DNA of 64,000 nucleotides from Porodaedalea pini (lineage: Eukaryota; Basidiomycota; Agaricomycetes; Hymenochaetales; Hymenochaetaceae): NCBI GenBank assembly GCA_002794775.1, contig NBAY01000019.1:496001-560000 (forward strand), in the 5' to 3' direction. Every line of letters starts with the position of its first letter. Positions within the stretch are counted from its first letter, which is position 1. A program made the position numbers and the translations under genes. The notes below the pieces were generated by a model. It did no database searches. It worked only from the letters and a program-made list of their open reading frames with translations, and had not been told where the DNA came from. Shown here in pieces: positions 22,087 through 33,627 of this stretch.

Positions 22087-24416
22087 TCAGAGTCTAGCCA
22101 AGTGGAGCAACTCCGAATGTGTGTCAACCCGGAGGTGCTGCGCAGTGCAAACCCAGTCCATCAAATACTTGATAAAGCCATCCAGCTGATTGATGAAGGG
22201 ATTTTAAACTATCAGCAGCCTGAATGAGATAAAAAGGTGAATGAAACTGACCTCAGACTCGGTATTTCCTGCATGAACAGTCACCCTGATCCTCTCCTGC
22301 CCTTTTGGAACAACTGGATAAGGTATGGCTTAGCATGCATAGCCCAAAGATTGTAGGTGACGAGCTAGGCTGATAGGCATGCATGTGAGTATGGGAAATA
22401 TGGGTGTGTGGATATCCTTGGGGTACCCTGCTGGGACAGTTTTTGGCACGAGGATGAGGAGACCGTCGGGAGCCGCCTTAATAGCATTAACAAGGCGCAT
22501 CTCAAGGAAAAGGCATAGGTATTGAAGACGGTCCATTCACTGAAGTATGACAGCATCAGTGCTCCTCAGCTTTCTCCACCATCAAATAATATAAGGATAA
22601 AGTACCTTTTGACCTGTAGAACTCATAATATGGTCAAAAGATGCATCAAGTGCTGATATGTGTACATGCGGTAGAGCAGTACTGTATATGAAAGGCCAAG
22701 CATAATTTGCAATGTAATTCTTGACAAATGATGAGGTGAGAAGAATAGCTGGAAAGGCACTATTCAGGACTCAGTCAGAGCAATTGTACAATAAGGGCTC
22801 ACCTCTGGAGAATCCATGTGCTTTCCCGAATGTATGTAGCACCATATGCACCCACTGGTTAAGACCCAACATAGAGACAATTCCTCAGCCTCCTTTCCCA
22901 TAAAGACCCGTGCTGTGGGCTTCATCTACAACAATATGGGCACAGTTCTTAGGTACAAAGTCTTCAACCAAGGCTACAATTTTGGGTAATGGTACAAGAT
23001 CTCTGTCCATACTGTATAAGCTCTCTACTGCGATGAAGATTGTCCCCTTCCCTTCAGTTATATTGTGGTGGCGCTGAAGCACCAGGATTAGAGTCTCTTT
23101 ACAGCCTTTTTCATAAGTCCTGCGACACGTGCATGTCACGTGAAGTGAGCTGCGTCAGAGCCAAAGTGTTGAAAAATTAGAATGAATGTCTATTTTCTCT
23201 GTGAATTCTGCACAGTACCTGCTCATTAAGTACTCAAAAAAAAGGCACGGTTCTCAGAAGAAGAAATATGTAAAATAGGGAGCAATAAATTGACTGTGTA
23301 GGTGGGTGGAGATCAAACAAGTGCAGCTGGTCTGTTCTCTCACCCATTTCCACTGAGATTCAAAAATTATGGCTCCCCTACATCTATCTATAAAATTCTT
23401 TCCTGTGTCTGTAAATTAAGTATATGACTATATCAACATCTCCTGCAAGTTTGAAGCCAATCCATTCAGTATTCATGGTGCAGCAGCAAGATTTGTGTTC
23501 TACTCTGCAAGACCTGTTGTGAGAAAAGGAGGGTGGAAAGAGCTTGAAGTGGAACACAAATCTTGCTGCTGCACCATGAATACTGAATGGATTGGCTTCA
23601 AACTTGCAGGAGATGTTGATATAGTCATATACTTAATTTACAGACACAGGAAAGAATTTTATAGATAGATGTAGGGGAGCCATAATTTTTGAATCTCAGT
23701 GGAAATGGGTGAGAGAACAGACCAGCTGCACTTGTTTGATCTCCACCCACCTACACAGTCAATTTATTGCTCCATATTTTACATATTTCTTCTCCTGAGA
23801 ACTGTGCCTTTTTTTTGAGTACTTAATGAGCAGGTTCTGTGCAGAATTCACAGAGAAAATAGGCATTCATTCTAATTTTTCAACACTTTGGCTCTGACAC
23901 AGCTCATTTCACATGACATGCACATGTCACAGGACTTATGAAAAAGGCTGTAAGTGGTGATGTCGAGTTGTGTGCAAAAGCATACTGTGCCCCCTTCGCA
24001 CGTGAGGCTGATATACCATCTCTCGTAGATGCATGAACAAGTTCATCAAAGATGATGACATTGCCTTTCTGGGGCAAGCAACTGAAGAGGGTGATGTTGG
24101 CATCATAACCTGAATTACAAAGGAGTGCAGCCAGTGCGTTGAAAGTTTCTTTCATTCGGTCCTCGAATTGCACATGCTTTGGGGAATTTCCACCTAGGAG
24201 GCGTGATCTGCCTGCCCCAAAAATGTTAGGGCATTTAAAGATCACGTCTAGAAATGTGTGACGCAGAAGGTGGTTGGAGGTGATGGACAAGTAGTCATTT
24301 GAGAAAAGATCAGGGGCTGCAGAGGGTGTACATTCTGCGAGATTGGCTATGGGTGTATTGTGTGTTGCACAAGAAAGCAGAGCCTGTTGAATTGCATTAT
24401 AGAGTGGTGAGTCCAT
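22087..24416 (-). pseudogene. AONS/ALAS-family PLP enzyme, broken by a foldback element
   Basis: Class-II alpha-oxoamine synthase fold (8-amino-7-oxononanoate synthase-like; condenses an acyl-CoA with an amino acid using PLP). Minus-strand exons start at ATG 24416 (MDSPLYNAIQQAL) and include FSNDYLSITSNHLL, FGAGRSRLLGGNSPKHV, GNVIIFDELVHASTRDG and AQYAFAHN. Foldback copy 2 then intervenes, followed by EGKGTIFIAVESLYSMD, HIVVDEAHSTGLYGKGG (PLP Asp and His) and HTFGKAHGFS with the Schiff-base Lys. Near 22300 come ARHLQSLGYAC and VPKGQERIRVTVHAGNT, to TGA at 22087. Foldback copy 2 sits inside an exon: ignoring it and one TA, the frame joins NSTSPL to KETLILV. A TGA follows GLYGKGG where the family has Arg, a CGA to TGA change. 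Whether it belonged to biotin synthesis or a secondary pathway is unknown. Confidence 0.8.
23102..23950. mobile_element. Foldback TIR element, copy 2 (FB-A)
   Basis: 849 bp, the same length as copy 1, with ends CAGCCTTTTTCATAAGTCC and its reverse complement, TA duplicates at 23100-23101 and 23951-23952. Arms are about 390 bp around a loop near 23510-23550. No coding capacity. The A-to-T change in the terminus (CAGCCT) is present in both arms. Confidence 0.85.
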
Positions 24417-26347
24417 GAGGAGTTGTTATACAGAGTGGAAACCAACCTTTTTATATAGTGTATGCAACGTTGACTCAACAGACTGTCGGATGTGTCTCTG
24501 TGATTTGAGACACACTTTTGGATTCTTAAACCTGCACGTTCCCAGAATTGCATATGATATCAGGATTCTGCTCTGCTTTGCACAGCCTATTGTGATTAGA
24601 ACACTGCCAAACTTGATGATCGCTTACTAGCTTTAAGGCCTGTGGGAGTCTTAGGTGGTAATTTCTAAAAAGAAGCAAGGAGTGGTAGCTGGGTGTCAAG
24701 GCTTGACTTTCAGCATGCTTAGAATGGCTGCCAACGCAGGCGGTGTTTGTAAGTCACCTTGAATAACTGGCTGTGAGAGATGACTTTCCCAGCCTTTTCT
24801 GGAGCTCACTAATTCTGTACACTAATAAACTTTTTCTATGTTAGGCTTTGGAAAGGGACTGGGTGGTTATCAGAGCAGAGCTGGTGGAGATGTGCCGAAT
24901 AGGGAGTATTTAGTGCTTGTACTCCTGACATGTAGTTCGGCAACCTGGTGTTTCTGTTTAGGGACCCAAACTGGGAAATATACCTACCTACCTACCTACC
25001 TACTGGGATGGGACCTGGATTCAATAAGAGCCACATATGGAAAGTCGTGCAACAGGCCAATGTATTTACATTTCAATCGGAGCTTGAATACCTATACAAG
25101 TAGGGGATTAGCTGTTCTCCGCAGCTTCAGCTTGAGTTTGAGTTTGATAAATCTATGTCCTCAACATCGGCATTGATAATATGATATGGAACATCTGTGG
25201 GAGATCTCAACGTCCATGTCCTTGATGTCATCATGTCTTGCACATAGTGCGCATCTATATCATGTCTTGGTGGTATATTCTATCGCAAAAGAAGTTGTTG
25301 AGCTGTGAGTTTGGATGATGACGAACCTGCCATTTGATGGACTGTGTCATATTTAGCATCATTATCGATATTATACTTCCCCTGATTGCAGCAACTCCTA
25401 CCCAGGCAAGTAGAAGGAGAGGGATCAATTTTAACTGTTCTCTGAGATACAGCTGCAAGATGTGAGCCTCATTCTTACAGCAATAGACAGTTTGACAAGT
25501 CGCATAAGAAGATTAGGACTTGTCATATATTCTGGTCAAAAGATGCTTGATTTGACACTGTCAAGTGTCTAAAGCCAGTACTAGTGTTGTGCTTGTCACC
25601 GGGATCTTGCTTGAGCTGGGAATGGAATTGGTGGACTCCTGAGCGAGATTCCCACACAGCTTATAACTGGAAATCTGGAATGCACTTTACATGCATCATA
25701 TAGTTTAACATAACTATCACTGAGAGCCCTTACGATTTCACGGTCCCAACTGGATCCTGCTGGGATCAAGTAGGACGATTATGGGTGGGAATGGAATCCT
25801 AGTGGGATGCACAACACGGTCTAAAGCTACAAGCATGCAGATCCAACTGTGAGCTTTGTCCGCAATTCCAATGATATACTGAGACCATGTTGCTAGTCGA
25901 GGTTGGCTAAATATCGCACCTTTGTCATGCCATAGGCAGGTATTCATGGAGCTCCTCTTCAAACACATTATGATCTCAAGCAATCCATCAATCATAAAAA
26001 GTTCCATTGTTAATCTCAGCCACTTGACAATGGGATTGAGCTCTTGCACGTTTGAAAATGTTCCTTCGAGACCCTACCCTCCTGCTCACCAAAATCACAA
26101 GAACAATAGAACTGAATCAGCGCTGATCTTAGAAATTTTCATTATGCGAGCATCAGGAGTGAGTTTGCTTGCACTGTAGTGATTATGAAAAGTGTGAGAC
26201 TTCCACAGCATATCAGACCAAATGATTACTGTAATCAACCCCCCGGTGTTTTTACTGGTGTGATACAAATACATCGTGAAGCAGGAAGTGCACATGCAGA
26301 CTGCATTTAGCCGTGATAAATCAGAGACACTGTTTACCTGGAGTAGA
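24417..26347. other. Gene-poor stretch between two pseudogenes
   Basis: No recognisable exons on either strand. It holds a TACC microsatellite at 24981-25003 and otherwise unremarkable AT-rich sequence. Short open frames near 24838-25176 (plus) and 25738-26049 (minus) lack any family signature and I do not call them. Confidence 0.4.
24981..25003. repeat. (TACC)n microsatellite
   Basis: Five full TACC units plus a partial one. Confidence 0.9.
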
Positions 26348-27000
26348 CTACTGATATTCTTTGTGCTTCCCGCTTTTCAATCCCTGATCACTATCAGATG
26401 TACCAGGAGAAGAATCAGTTGAGCTTTCGGGCCCCACTTGGATTCTGAAGGTCGTTAGCTGATGAGACCCGTCTGTGCCTGCCGCATGAGAAACAGAATT
26501 GAAATTCATCGTCAATATCATAGCTTCTCATGTTGAAATGTCATGCTGCGTGAGCTGCAAGATAACTAAAACAATAATAATAACAGGATATATTCCCTGA
26601 GTAAAATTTTGAATCAATTGAGGAAGAGTTAGCTACAATAAACAGAGTGAATTCTAGCTGACTCACTGTCAGATGTGCCAGCATGTCTGCAATAACATAA
26701 ACTCCATTGTTGTCGATCAAAAAGAGTATGATAATGATGATAAGGGCAATGCAGTAGAGAAAGCCGGACTCAATAAGCAGTAACAGTGCCATCTGGAAAT
26801 TACTGCTTGCAATGACATAAGAGCCATTCTTCTCGAAAGCTTTCATATTCTGTCAGTGCTGCCTATGAGAAATCAATTATTAGCAAAGAGGTTCTTGTAA
26901 CTACCTGCAATTGACTAAATACCATGTCTTGAATGCTATGACACCAACAGCATATGCATTCATAATGAATGTGAAGCAGAAGAAGGGCAAGATCCAGTTA

Positions 27001-28687
27001 CAGCCATTTTCATAAGTCCTGCAACACGTGCATGTCACATGAAGTGAGCCACGTCAGAGCCAAAATGTCAAAAAAATAGAGTAAATGTTGATTTTCTCTG
27101 TAAATTCTGCACAGTACCTGCTCATTAAGTACTCCAAAAAAGGCACAGTTCTCAGGAGCAGAAATATGTAAAATATGGACCAATACATTGACTGTGTAGG
27201 TGGGTGGAGATCAAACAAGTGCAGCTGGTCTGTTCTCTCACACATTTCCACTGAGATTCAAAAATTATGGCTTCCCTACATCTACCTATAAAATTCTTTC
27301 CTGTGTCTGTAAATTAAGTATATGACTATACCAACATCTCCTGCAAGTTTGAAGCCAATCCATTTAGTATTCATGGTACAGCAGTGAGGTTTGTGTTCCA
27401 CTCTTGTTCATGCTGCAAGATGGAAAGAGCTCAAAGTGAAACACAAACCTTGCTGCTGCACCATGAATACTGAATGGATTGGCTTCAAACTTGCAGGAGA
27501 TGTTGGTATAGTCATATACTTACAGCCATTTTCATAAGTCCTGCGACATGTGCATATCACGTGAAATGAGCCGTGTCAGAGCTAAAGTGTCGAAAAATTA
27601 GAATGAATGCCTATTTTCTCTGTGAATTCTGCACAGTACCTGCTCATTAAGTACTCAAAAAAAGGCACAGTTTTCAGGAGAATAAATATGTAAAATATGG
27701 AGCAATAAATTGACTGTGTAGGTGGGTGGAGATCAAACAAGTGCAGCTGGTCTGTTCTCTCACCCATTTCCACTGAGATTCAAAAATTATGGCTTCCCTA
27801 CATCTACCTATAAAACTCTTTCCTGTGTCTGTAAATTAAGTATATGACTATATCAACATCTCCTGCAAGTTTGGAGCCAATCCATTCAGTATTCATGGTG
27901 CAGCTGCAAGATTTGTGTTCTACTCTGCAAGACCTGTTGTGAGAAAAGGAGGGTGGAAAGAGCTTGAAGTGCAACACAAATCTTGCTGCTGCACCATGAA
28001 TACTGAATGGATTGGCTCCAAACTTTCAGGAGATGTTGGTATAGTCATATACTTAATTTACAGACACAGGAAAGAATTTTATAGGTAGATGTAGGGAAGC
28101 CATAATTTTTGAATCTCAGTGGAAATGTGTGAGAGAACAGACCAGCTGCACTTGTTTGATCTCCACCCACCTACACAGTCAATTTATTGCTCCATATTTT
28201 ACATATTTATTCTCCTGAAAACTGTGCCTTTTTTTTGAGTACTTAATGAGCAGGTACTGTGCAGAATTCACAGAGAAAATAGGCATTCATTCTAATTTTT
28301 CGACACTTTAGCTCTGACACGGCTCATTTCACGTGACATGCATGTGTCACAGGACTTATGAAAATGGCTGTAATTTACAGACACAGGAAAGAATTTTATA
28401 GATAGATGTGGGGGAGCCATAATGTTTGAATCTCAGTGGAAATGTATAAGAGAACAGACTGGCCACACTTGTTTGATCTCTACCCACCTACACAGTCAAT
28501 GTATTGCTCCATATTTTACATATTTCTGCTCCTGAGAACCATGCCTTTTTTTTGAGTACTTAATGAGCAGGTACTGTGCAGAATTTACAGAGAAAATCAA
28601 CATTTACTCTATTTTTTTGACATTTTGGCTCTGACACGGCTCACTTCACATGACATGCATGTGTCACAGGACTTATGAAAATGGCTG
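27001..28687. mobile_element. Foldback element, copy 3 (outer FB-A), contains copy 4
   Basis: TA duplicates at 26999-27000 and 28688-28689. About 837 bp of FB-A sequence remain after removing the nested copy and its TA. The internal target ACTTAATTT in the arm is split as ACTTA / TAATTT, which shows directly that the family duplicates TA on insertion. It is located in the membrane protein pseudogene. Confidence 0.85.
27523..28370. mobile_element. Foldback element, copy 4 (inner FB-A)
   Basis: 848 bp, inserted into one arm of copy 3 at a TA (27521-27522 and 28371-28372). Ends CAGCCATTTTCATAAGTCC and reverse complement. Arms about 390 bp. Being nested, it is younger than copy 3. Confidence 0.85.
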
Positions 28688-28974
28688 TAAAGATACGCTG
28701 ACTGAATATCTTTTGGCTGCTTGGTTCTGCAGAAAAGGCCACTTTCAAGCCACAGGACAATACTTATAGTAATTGCGAGGGAGGATTTTAAGGCTATGTG
28801 AGGAGTGCTAACCAGTGCCTGCTAGGATAGAAAGCGCAGAAAAAGACAAGTATCTTGTACCCACGGCCCCAGAGAACCCACGCACGCCATGTCACAATGC
28901 TATTGCCCACCAAGCACTGAGCATTTATGTGAGCGATTAAAGGAAACCAAAGTGTATATGCAGTACTCACATTA

Positions 28975-30050
28975 CTGCCCTTTTCAGAAGTATTATCACA
29001 CGTGATTTCACTGATTTTTGTGCCATAAGAGCCTCAAAACACAAACATTTTCATATCTCAACCAAAAGTTGACCTTTTTGTGTCATCTAAGTTGCTAAAT
29101 TCTTTTTTTTATCTCATCTTTCATATTTCAACAAGAGTGATAAGAAATAGTCAAAATTGGAGTCCAAAACAGCAAAAATGCTGTTTTTGAACCCATTTCC
29201 CTTGTTCATTTTTTCCTGCACTCAGATTTCACTGTACAGTGCTCCAGACCAGCACAGACTTCCAGTATTAGTCTATTATGAATTTACAGACTGATTTTGA
29301 GATGTATTGTGAGGTAGATGTGCTCAATTGGTGCATGCCTAAAACACACAAATCCCTTCTGTTTCTGCAAGCCCCCCAGCCCTCAGGAAAAATTCTTGTC
29401 AGCTAATTTCATGCATGTAAATTCATTCAAAGTGTATTGGAAGAGATTTGAGTAGCATCCATGGATACAGGCTTGCTTCATGAATCAGGCATATGTTCAC
29501 AAGAATAGTGCATACAGTCAGAATCTGGTACTCAATTCAGCTCACTGGTTGATGCTAGATCCCTGGATGCTGCTCAAATCTCTTCCAATACACTTTGAAT
29601 GAATTTACATGCATGAAATTAGCTGACAAGAATTTTTCCTGAGGGCTGGGGGGCTTGCAGAAACAGAAGGGATTTGTGTGTTTTAGGCATGCACCAATTG
29701 AGCACATCTACCTCACAATACATCTCAAAATCAGTCTGTAAATTCATAATAGACTAATACTGGAAGTCTGTGCTGGTCTGGAGCACTGTACAGTGAAATC
29801 TGAGTGCAGGAAAAAATGAACAAGGGAAATGGGTTCAAAAACAGCATTTTTGCTGTTTTGGACTCCAATTTTGACTATTTCTTATCACTCTTGTTGAAAT
29901 ATGAAAGATGAGATAAAAAAAAGAATTTAGCAACTTAGATGACACAAAAAGGTCAACTTTTGGTTGAGATATGAAAATGTTTGTGTTTTGAGGCTCTTGT
30001 GGCACAAAAATCAGTGAAATCACGTGTGACAATACTTCTGAAAAGGGCAG
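28975..30050. mobile_element. Foldback TIR element, second family (FB-B)
   Basis: A 1,076-bp palindrome with ends CTGCCCTTTTCAGAAGTATT and its reverse complement and TA duplicates at 28973-28974 and 30051-30052. Arms about 490 bp flank a loop of about 100 bp (roughly 29463-29562). The arms are nearly identical. It interrupts the membrane protein exon encoding IAIETI, three bases before the splice donor. No transposase. Confidence 0.85.
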
Positions 30051-30323
30051 TAATCGTCTCAATGGCAATTTGAGTATAAACTAGATGGTTACCAGGGTCA
30101 TTCAGGATAGTGAGTCCACCACTGGCAGTGTCTTGGTCAAAGAATGTGATTAAGTTCTGCTTTAAAGATAAGGCTATGTGAGCTGTCGAAAGCCCATACA
30201 TGACTACCATCATGACTGTCATGGCCTTGTTGGCGACTGTAGTCCTTTGCTCTTGGCACTTCCTACGAAATGAAGATAGTAATTAATGGCTGTCTGGTCA
30301 GTTCAAATCTGTTACTTACAGGA

Positions 30324-30746
30324 TGTCAGGACCTGAACCTTTCCTTTCTTTTATTTTCCTTTTATCATTTCTTTTCTTTTAATCGCTCCTTTTCATTATA
30401 ATTAATCATCTTTTCAATCATTTCCCACACTCCTTCCACATGACCTTCATTCATTCCATTCCGTTCGTTTATGTAACTTTAGATAATATAGTCTCACAGT
30501 CACCGCTATATAAGGTCTCAGGAATCGCATGAACTCCTTGTTCTGCTTTTCCTCTTACCTCCATGACGACCTAGGTGAGACCCATCCCCCCTGTATTAGT
30601 TTAGACTTGTATTAATCCTCTTACCTCCATGACGACCTAGCCTGAGCATAGCATGTCCTGAGTCCCCGCTTGAGTATAACACATCCCAGATGACAGTCAG
30701 CCGAGGCCTGCCCAGTCCGAGTCGTCTCCTGGACTCCCACCTAACA
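30324..30746 (+). repeat. Element 3 5' LTR
   Basis: 423 bp. TATATAAGG near 30510 lies about 30 nt before GTTCTGCTTTT (30540-30550). It differs from the 3' LTR by about 14 transitions and no transversion. Confidence 0.9.
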
Positions 30747-30747
30747 T

Positions 30748-30758
30748 AAAAGCAGAAC
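30748..30758 (+). promoter_or_regulatory. Element 3 primer-binding site (self-priming type)
   Basis: AAAAGCAGAAC one base after the LTR, perfectly complementary to GTTCTGCTTTT at 30540-30550. Confidence 0.65.
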
Positions 30759-32242
30759 CGCACCCAGGCTCATCCCCAGCGTACGTCGTCGCTGTCGACT
30801 CGCCTTCACTCAGTCTAGAGGAGTGCTCCCCTTGACGGACTTGACGTGTAAACCCCCTCAACGACAACCCTCAACCCTGCCTGGACGTTTTCAGACGTTC
30901 GTGTATTACATAATACCGTTAACTGACTTTTCCCGACCCTATCCAAAAGTCCTACCGAGTCTGCTTAGTGCTAACTCAAGGCAGACACCGACGAATCTGT
31001 CAGTGTCTAGAGCGTTGTGACTGAAGGTTACCGCTCATTGACCTTTCCGACCCTGGCTCTCCACATCTCCCTTTGGTGGAGGAGCCACTTAACCTGGACG
31101 TGGGTGACATTACATGTTCAGTCGTCAACGTTGTTGTCGATTGTTATCTCTGCTGCGTCTTTCTGCCTCATCATCAACCTCGCCAACGAACCTGTTCAAC
31201 GTTGGTGTAACCCCGGATTGAACGCACAACCGATCCCTGTTCCTCTGCCGTCGTCAAGATAGATCTCACCGACGAACAGCAACGGGCCCTCCCTACATCA
31301 GCCCGTTGGGATCCAGACCGACCAAGCTACGTCGCGACCAACAATAGCGGCGTTACATACAACATCTGGTGGAGTGAGATCTGGCATAGCTGGTATTTGA
31401 CGAACGAAGAAGGAAGGAGAGCTAGGTGGCCCCCAGCCGTCCCATCGTCACCTGCACCGTCAACGTCTACCATCAACCTACCACCAACTCCAGGACCCTA
31501 CCATGAGACCAATAGGGACCTGTCACCCCCAACTCCCCCTGAACCCTCAACACTGACACCCGAACCAGAAATGTCTACAGGAGGGTTCAGTCAGCAGCAG
31601 ATGGAGCAAATTGCAGTGATCGTCACAGGCACCTTCGCCCATCAGGCGAACAACACCCCAGCACTGGTTGCTGCAGCCAATCCCCCGACCCCCAGTATCG
31701 ACATTGCCCAGCCACATGAATTCACTGGCGGCAATGACCATCTAGACTTCAAATGTGAGGTCCTCCTTTTCGTCTCCGCAAACCCGAGCCAATACCCCAC
31801 GTCGAAAGTAAGATCTACATTGCTCTCTCCTACTTAAAGGGAGGCAATGCGGTGACGTGGGCGCAGAACTACATGGAGGAGTCGATGACAGCTGGCATCG
31901 TGACCTTCACCGATAGCTGGATGAGATTTCAGGAATGCCTGGATGCCTCATTCGATGACCTGAACCAGAAGGAGAAGGCACTAGCGAAGTTCCAAACAAA
32001 GGTTCAGAAGGACCTCACCGCTGATGAGTTCTTCCAGGACCTTGATGTCGTGATCACAAGAGCGGGATTGACAGATGACAGCATTATCTGTGACCGTCTA
32101 AAGCGAGTGATGAACATCGAAGTGGTACAAGGAGTGCTGAGGTCGACGCTGGTCCTGACAACATACGATGCCTGGAAAAAGAAGGCCATCAAGATCAACC
32201 GAGGCGAACAACAGATCTGGGCCATCCAACGAGGTCGCGCGT

Positions 32243-33231
32243 TGTGGAGATCCCGATGCCGCTGGCCTCGGAATCGGCTCTATTAGGTTCGACTCGACTC
32301 AGGACAGTCTTACAAGTATCCCCGACGCATTTCAGGACAGTTTCAGTGTTTGGCAGTATTAACTCGACGCATACAGCTTGGTTCTGCACCGGTGAGCCAC
32401 CGAAGTCCATTTTGGGTCACATCTGGTATTGTTCCGAGCCTCCCGAAGCTTAATTACTCATGTTCTCAAGTTCCGGCTCCGAGTTCCAGCTATTTGGTGT
32501 TGTTTGGCTAGAGCCTCCGGTCTGTCTTTGTGTCCTTTGTACACCGCTCAGAGGCTCAACCCTCTGTTGGTTATTTAAACACTCATGTAAATGTCTCAAA
32601 AATAAAAGTTTAGTTCCCCCGAGTCAGTCCCAGTCTTTAGTTCTCGTCTCCGTCGCCGTTCAGTGTCGTTCCGTCCGTTCCGTCTCGAGTCCCGTTTTCG
32701 GCCAAATCTTGCTTTCGCTATATCTCCCTCAGTTCTTATCCGTTTCCAGAGCTCTCTTCAGATTCTTAATCTCGTCGAAAATCGCTTTCGAACACTGTCT
32801 TTTCTTGCACGATTCCGAGCCCGCGTCGTAGAGCTACGAAAATAGCTTTTGGTTCCGGGAGTTCCATGCGTTCCGCCAGCCGCAACCAGTGCAACTGCTA
32901 TATCTCCGTCAATTCTGCATCGCGTCTCGAGGTCTTTTCAGATTCAGAATCGTCGCGACGAATAGTATCGATTCCTGTCTTCACTGGCGAGTTTCCGAGC
33001 CCGGGTTGTCAAGATCGTAGTTGCTCTTTGTTCTCCGACCGCATTTAGGCACATTTTGCCGGTTGTCCTTTGTACTCGTGTCCTCGAGTCGACACCTAGC
33101 CCCGAGTATTCTATTACACTTCCCCACACTTCCTGACACTATCCCCTCCATCAGACACATTAGAGTGAACCCCCAGTGGCCGAACTCAACCAGGTCCGAG
33201 TCTGCCTGTAGACCCGTACAGTCACCTTTCA
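32243..33231. repeat. Probable solo LTR (about 989 bp) inside element 3 gag
   Basis: Compared with element 2, gag is interrupted by a segment that begins TGTGGAGATCCC and ends CACCTTTCA, a TG...CA pair typical of LTRs. GCGT(T) is duplicated at 32239-32243 and 33232-33236. It contains TATTTAAAC near 32573 and AATAAAAG near 32600, possible promoter and polyadenylation signals, but no coding sequence. The family is unrelated to the other LTRs here. A non-LTR insertion of another kind cannot be excluded. Confidence 0.55.
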
Positions 33232-33620
33232 GCGTTCCCAACTCCACCACGCCCACAGCAACAACAGACACCCCCAGCTTGCCGTTCAGTTGTGGCCCCG
33301 CACGTCGATAAATGCGATGTGACTGGCATTACCTTTGGAGGTGCTGGCCAACCAATGGACGTCTCGATGAATGAGGCGCAACACCAATGAGTGTGCTGGA
33401 TCTGCGGCCAGCTGGGTCACTTCAAGGACAAGTGCCCACAAGGACAGGGGATCGTGCAGCATATGCTGCAAATGATGGTGCCCGGCGAACGTTGCCTCCT
33501 CACCGACGAGCTAGGTGCAATGAAGGAATCGGCATTTGAGGAAGTTGTAGACACTTGAAGATCGACAGTGGAGGACTATGTGGAAGAGGAGGGAAATGAC
33601 GAAGAGGTCGTCAACTCGCA

Positions 33621-33627
33621 GGGTTTT
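33621..33627 (+). other. Candidate -1 frameshift heptamer GGGTTTT (element 3)
   Basis: In gag register CAG GGT TTT GCG; the gag stop is 18 nt downstream and pol is open in the -1 frame across it. Confidence 0.5.
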
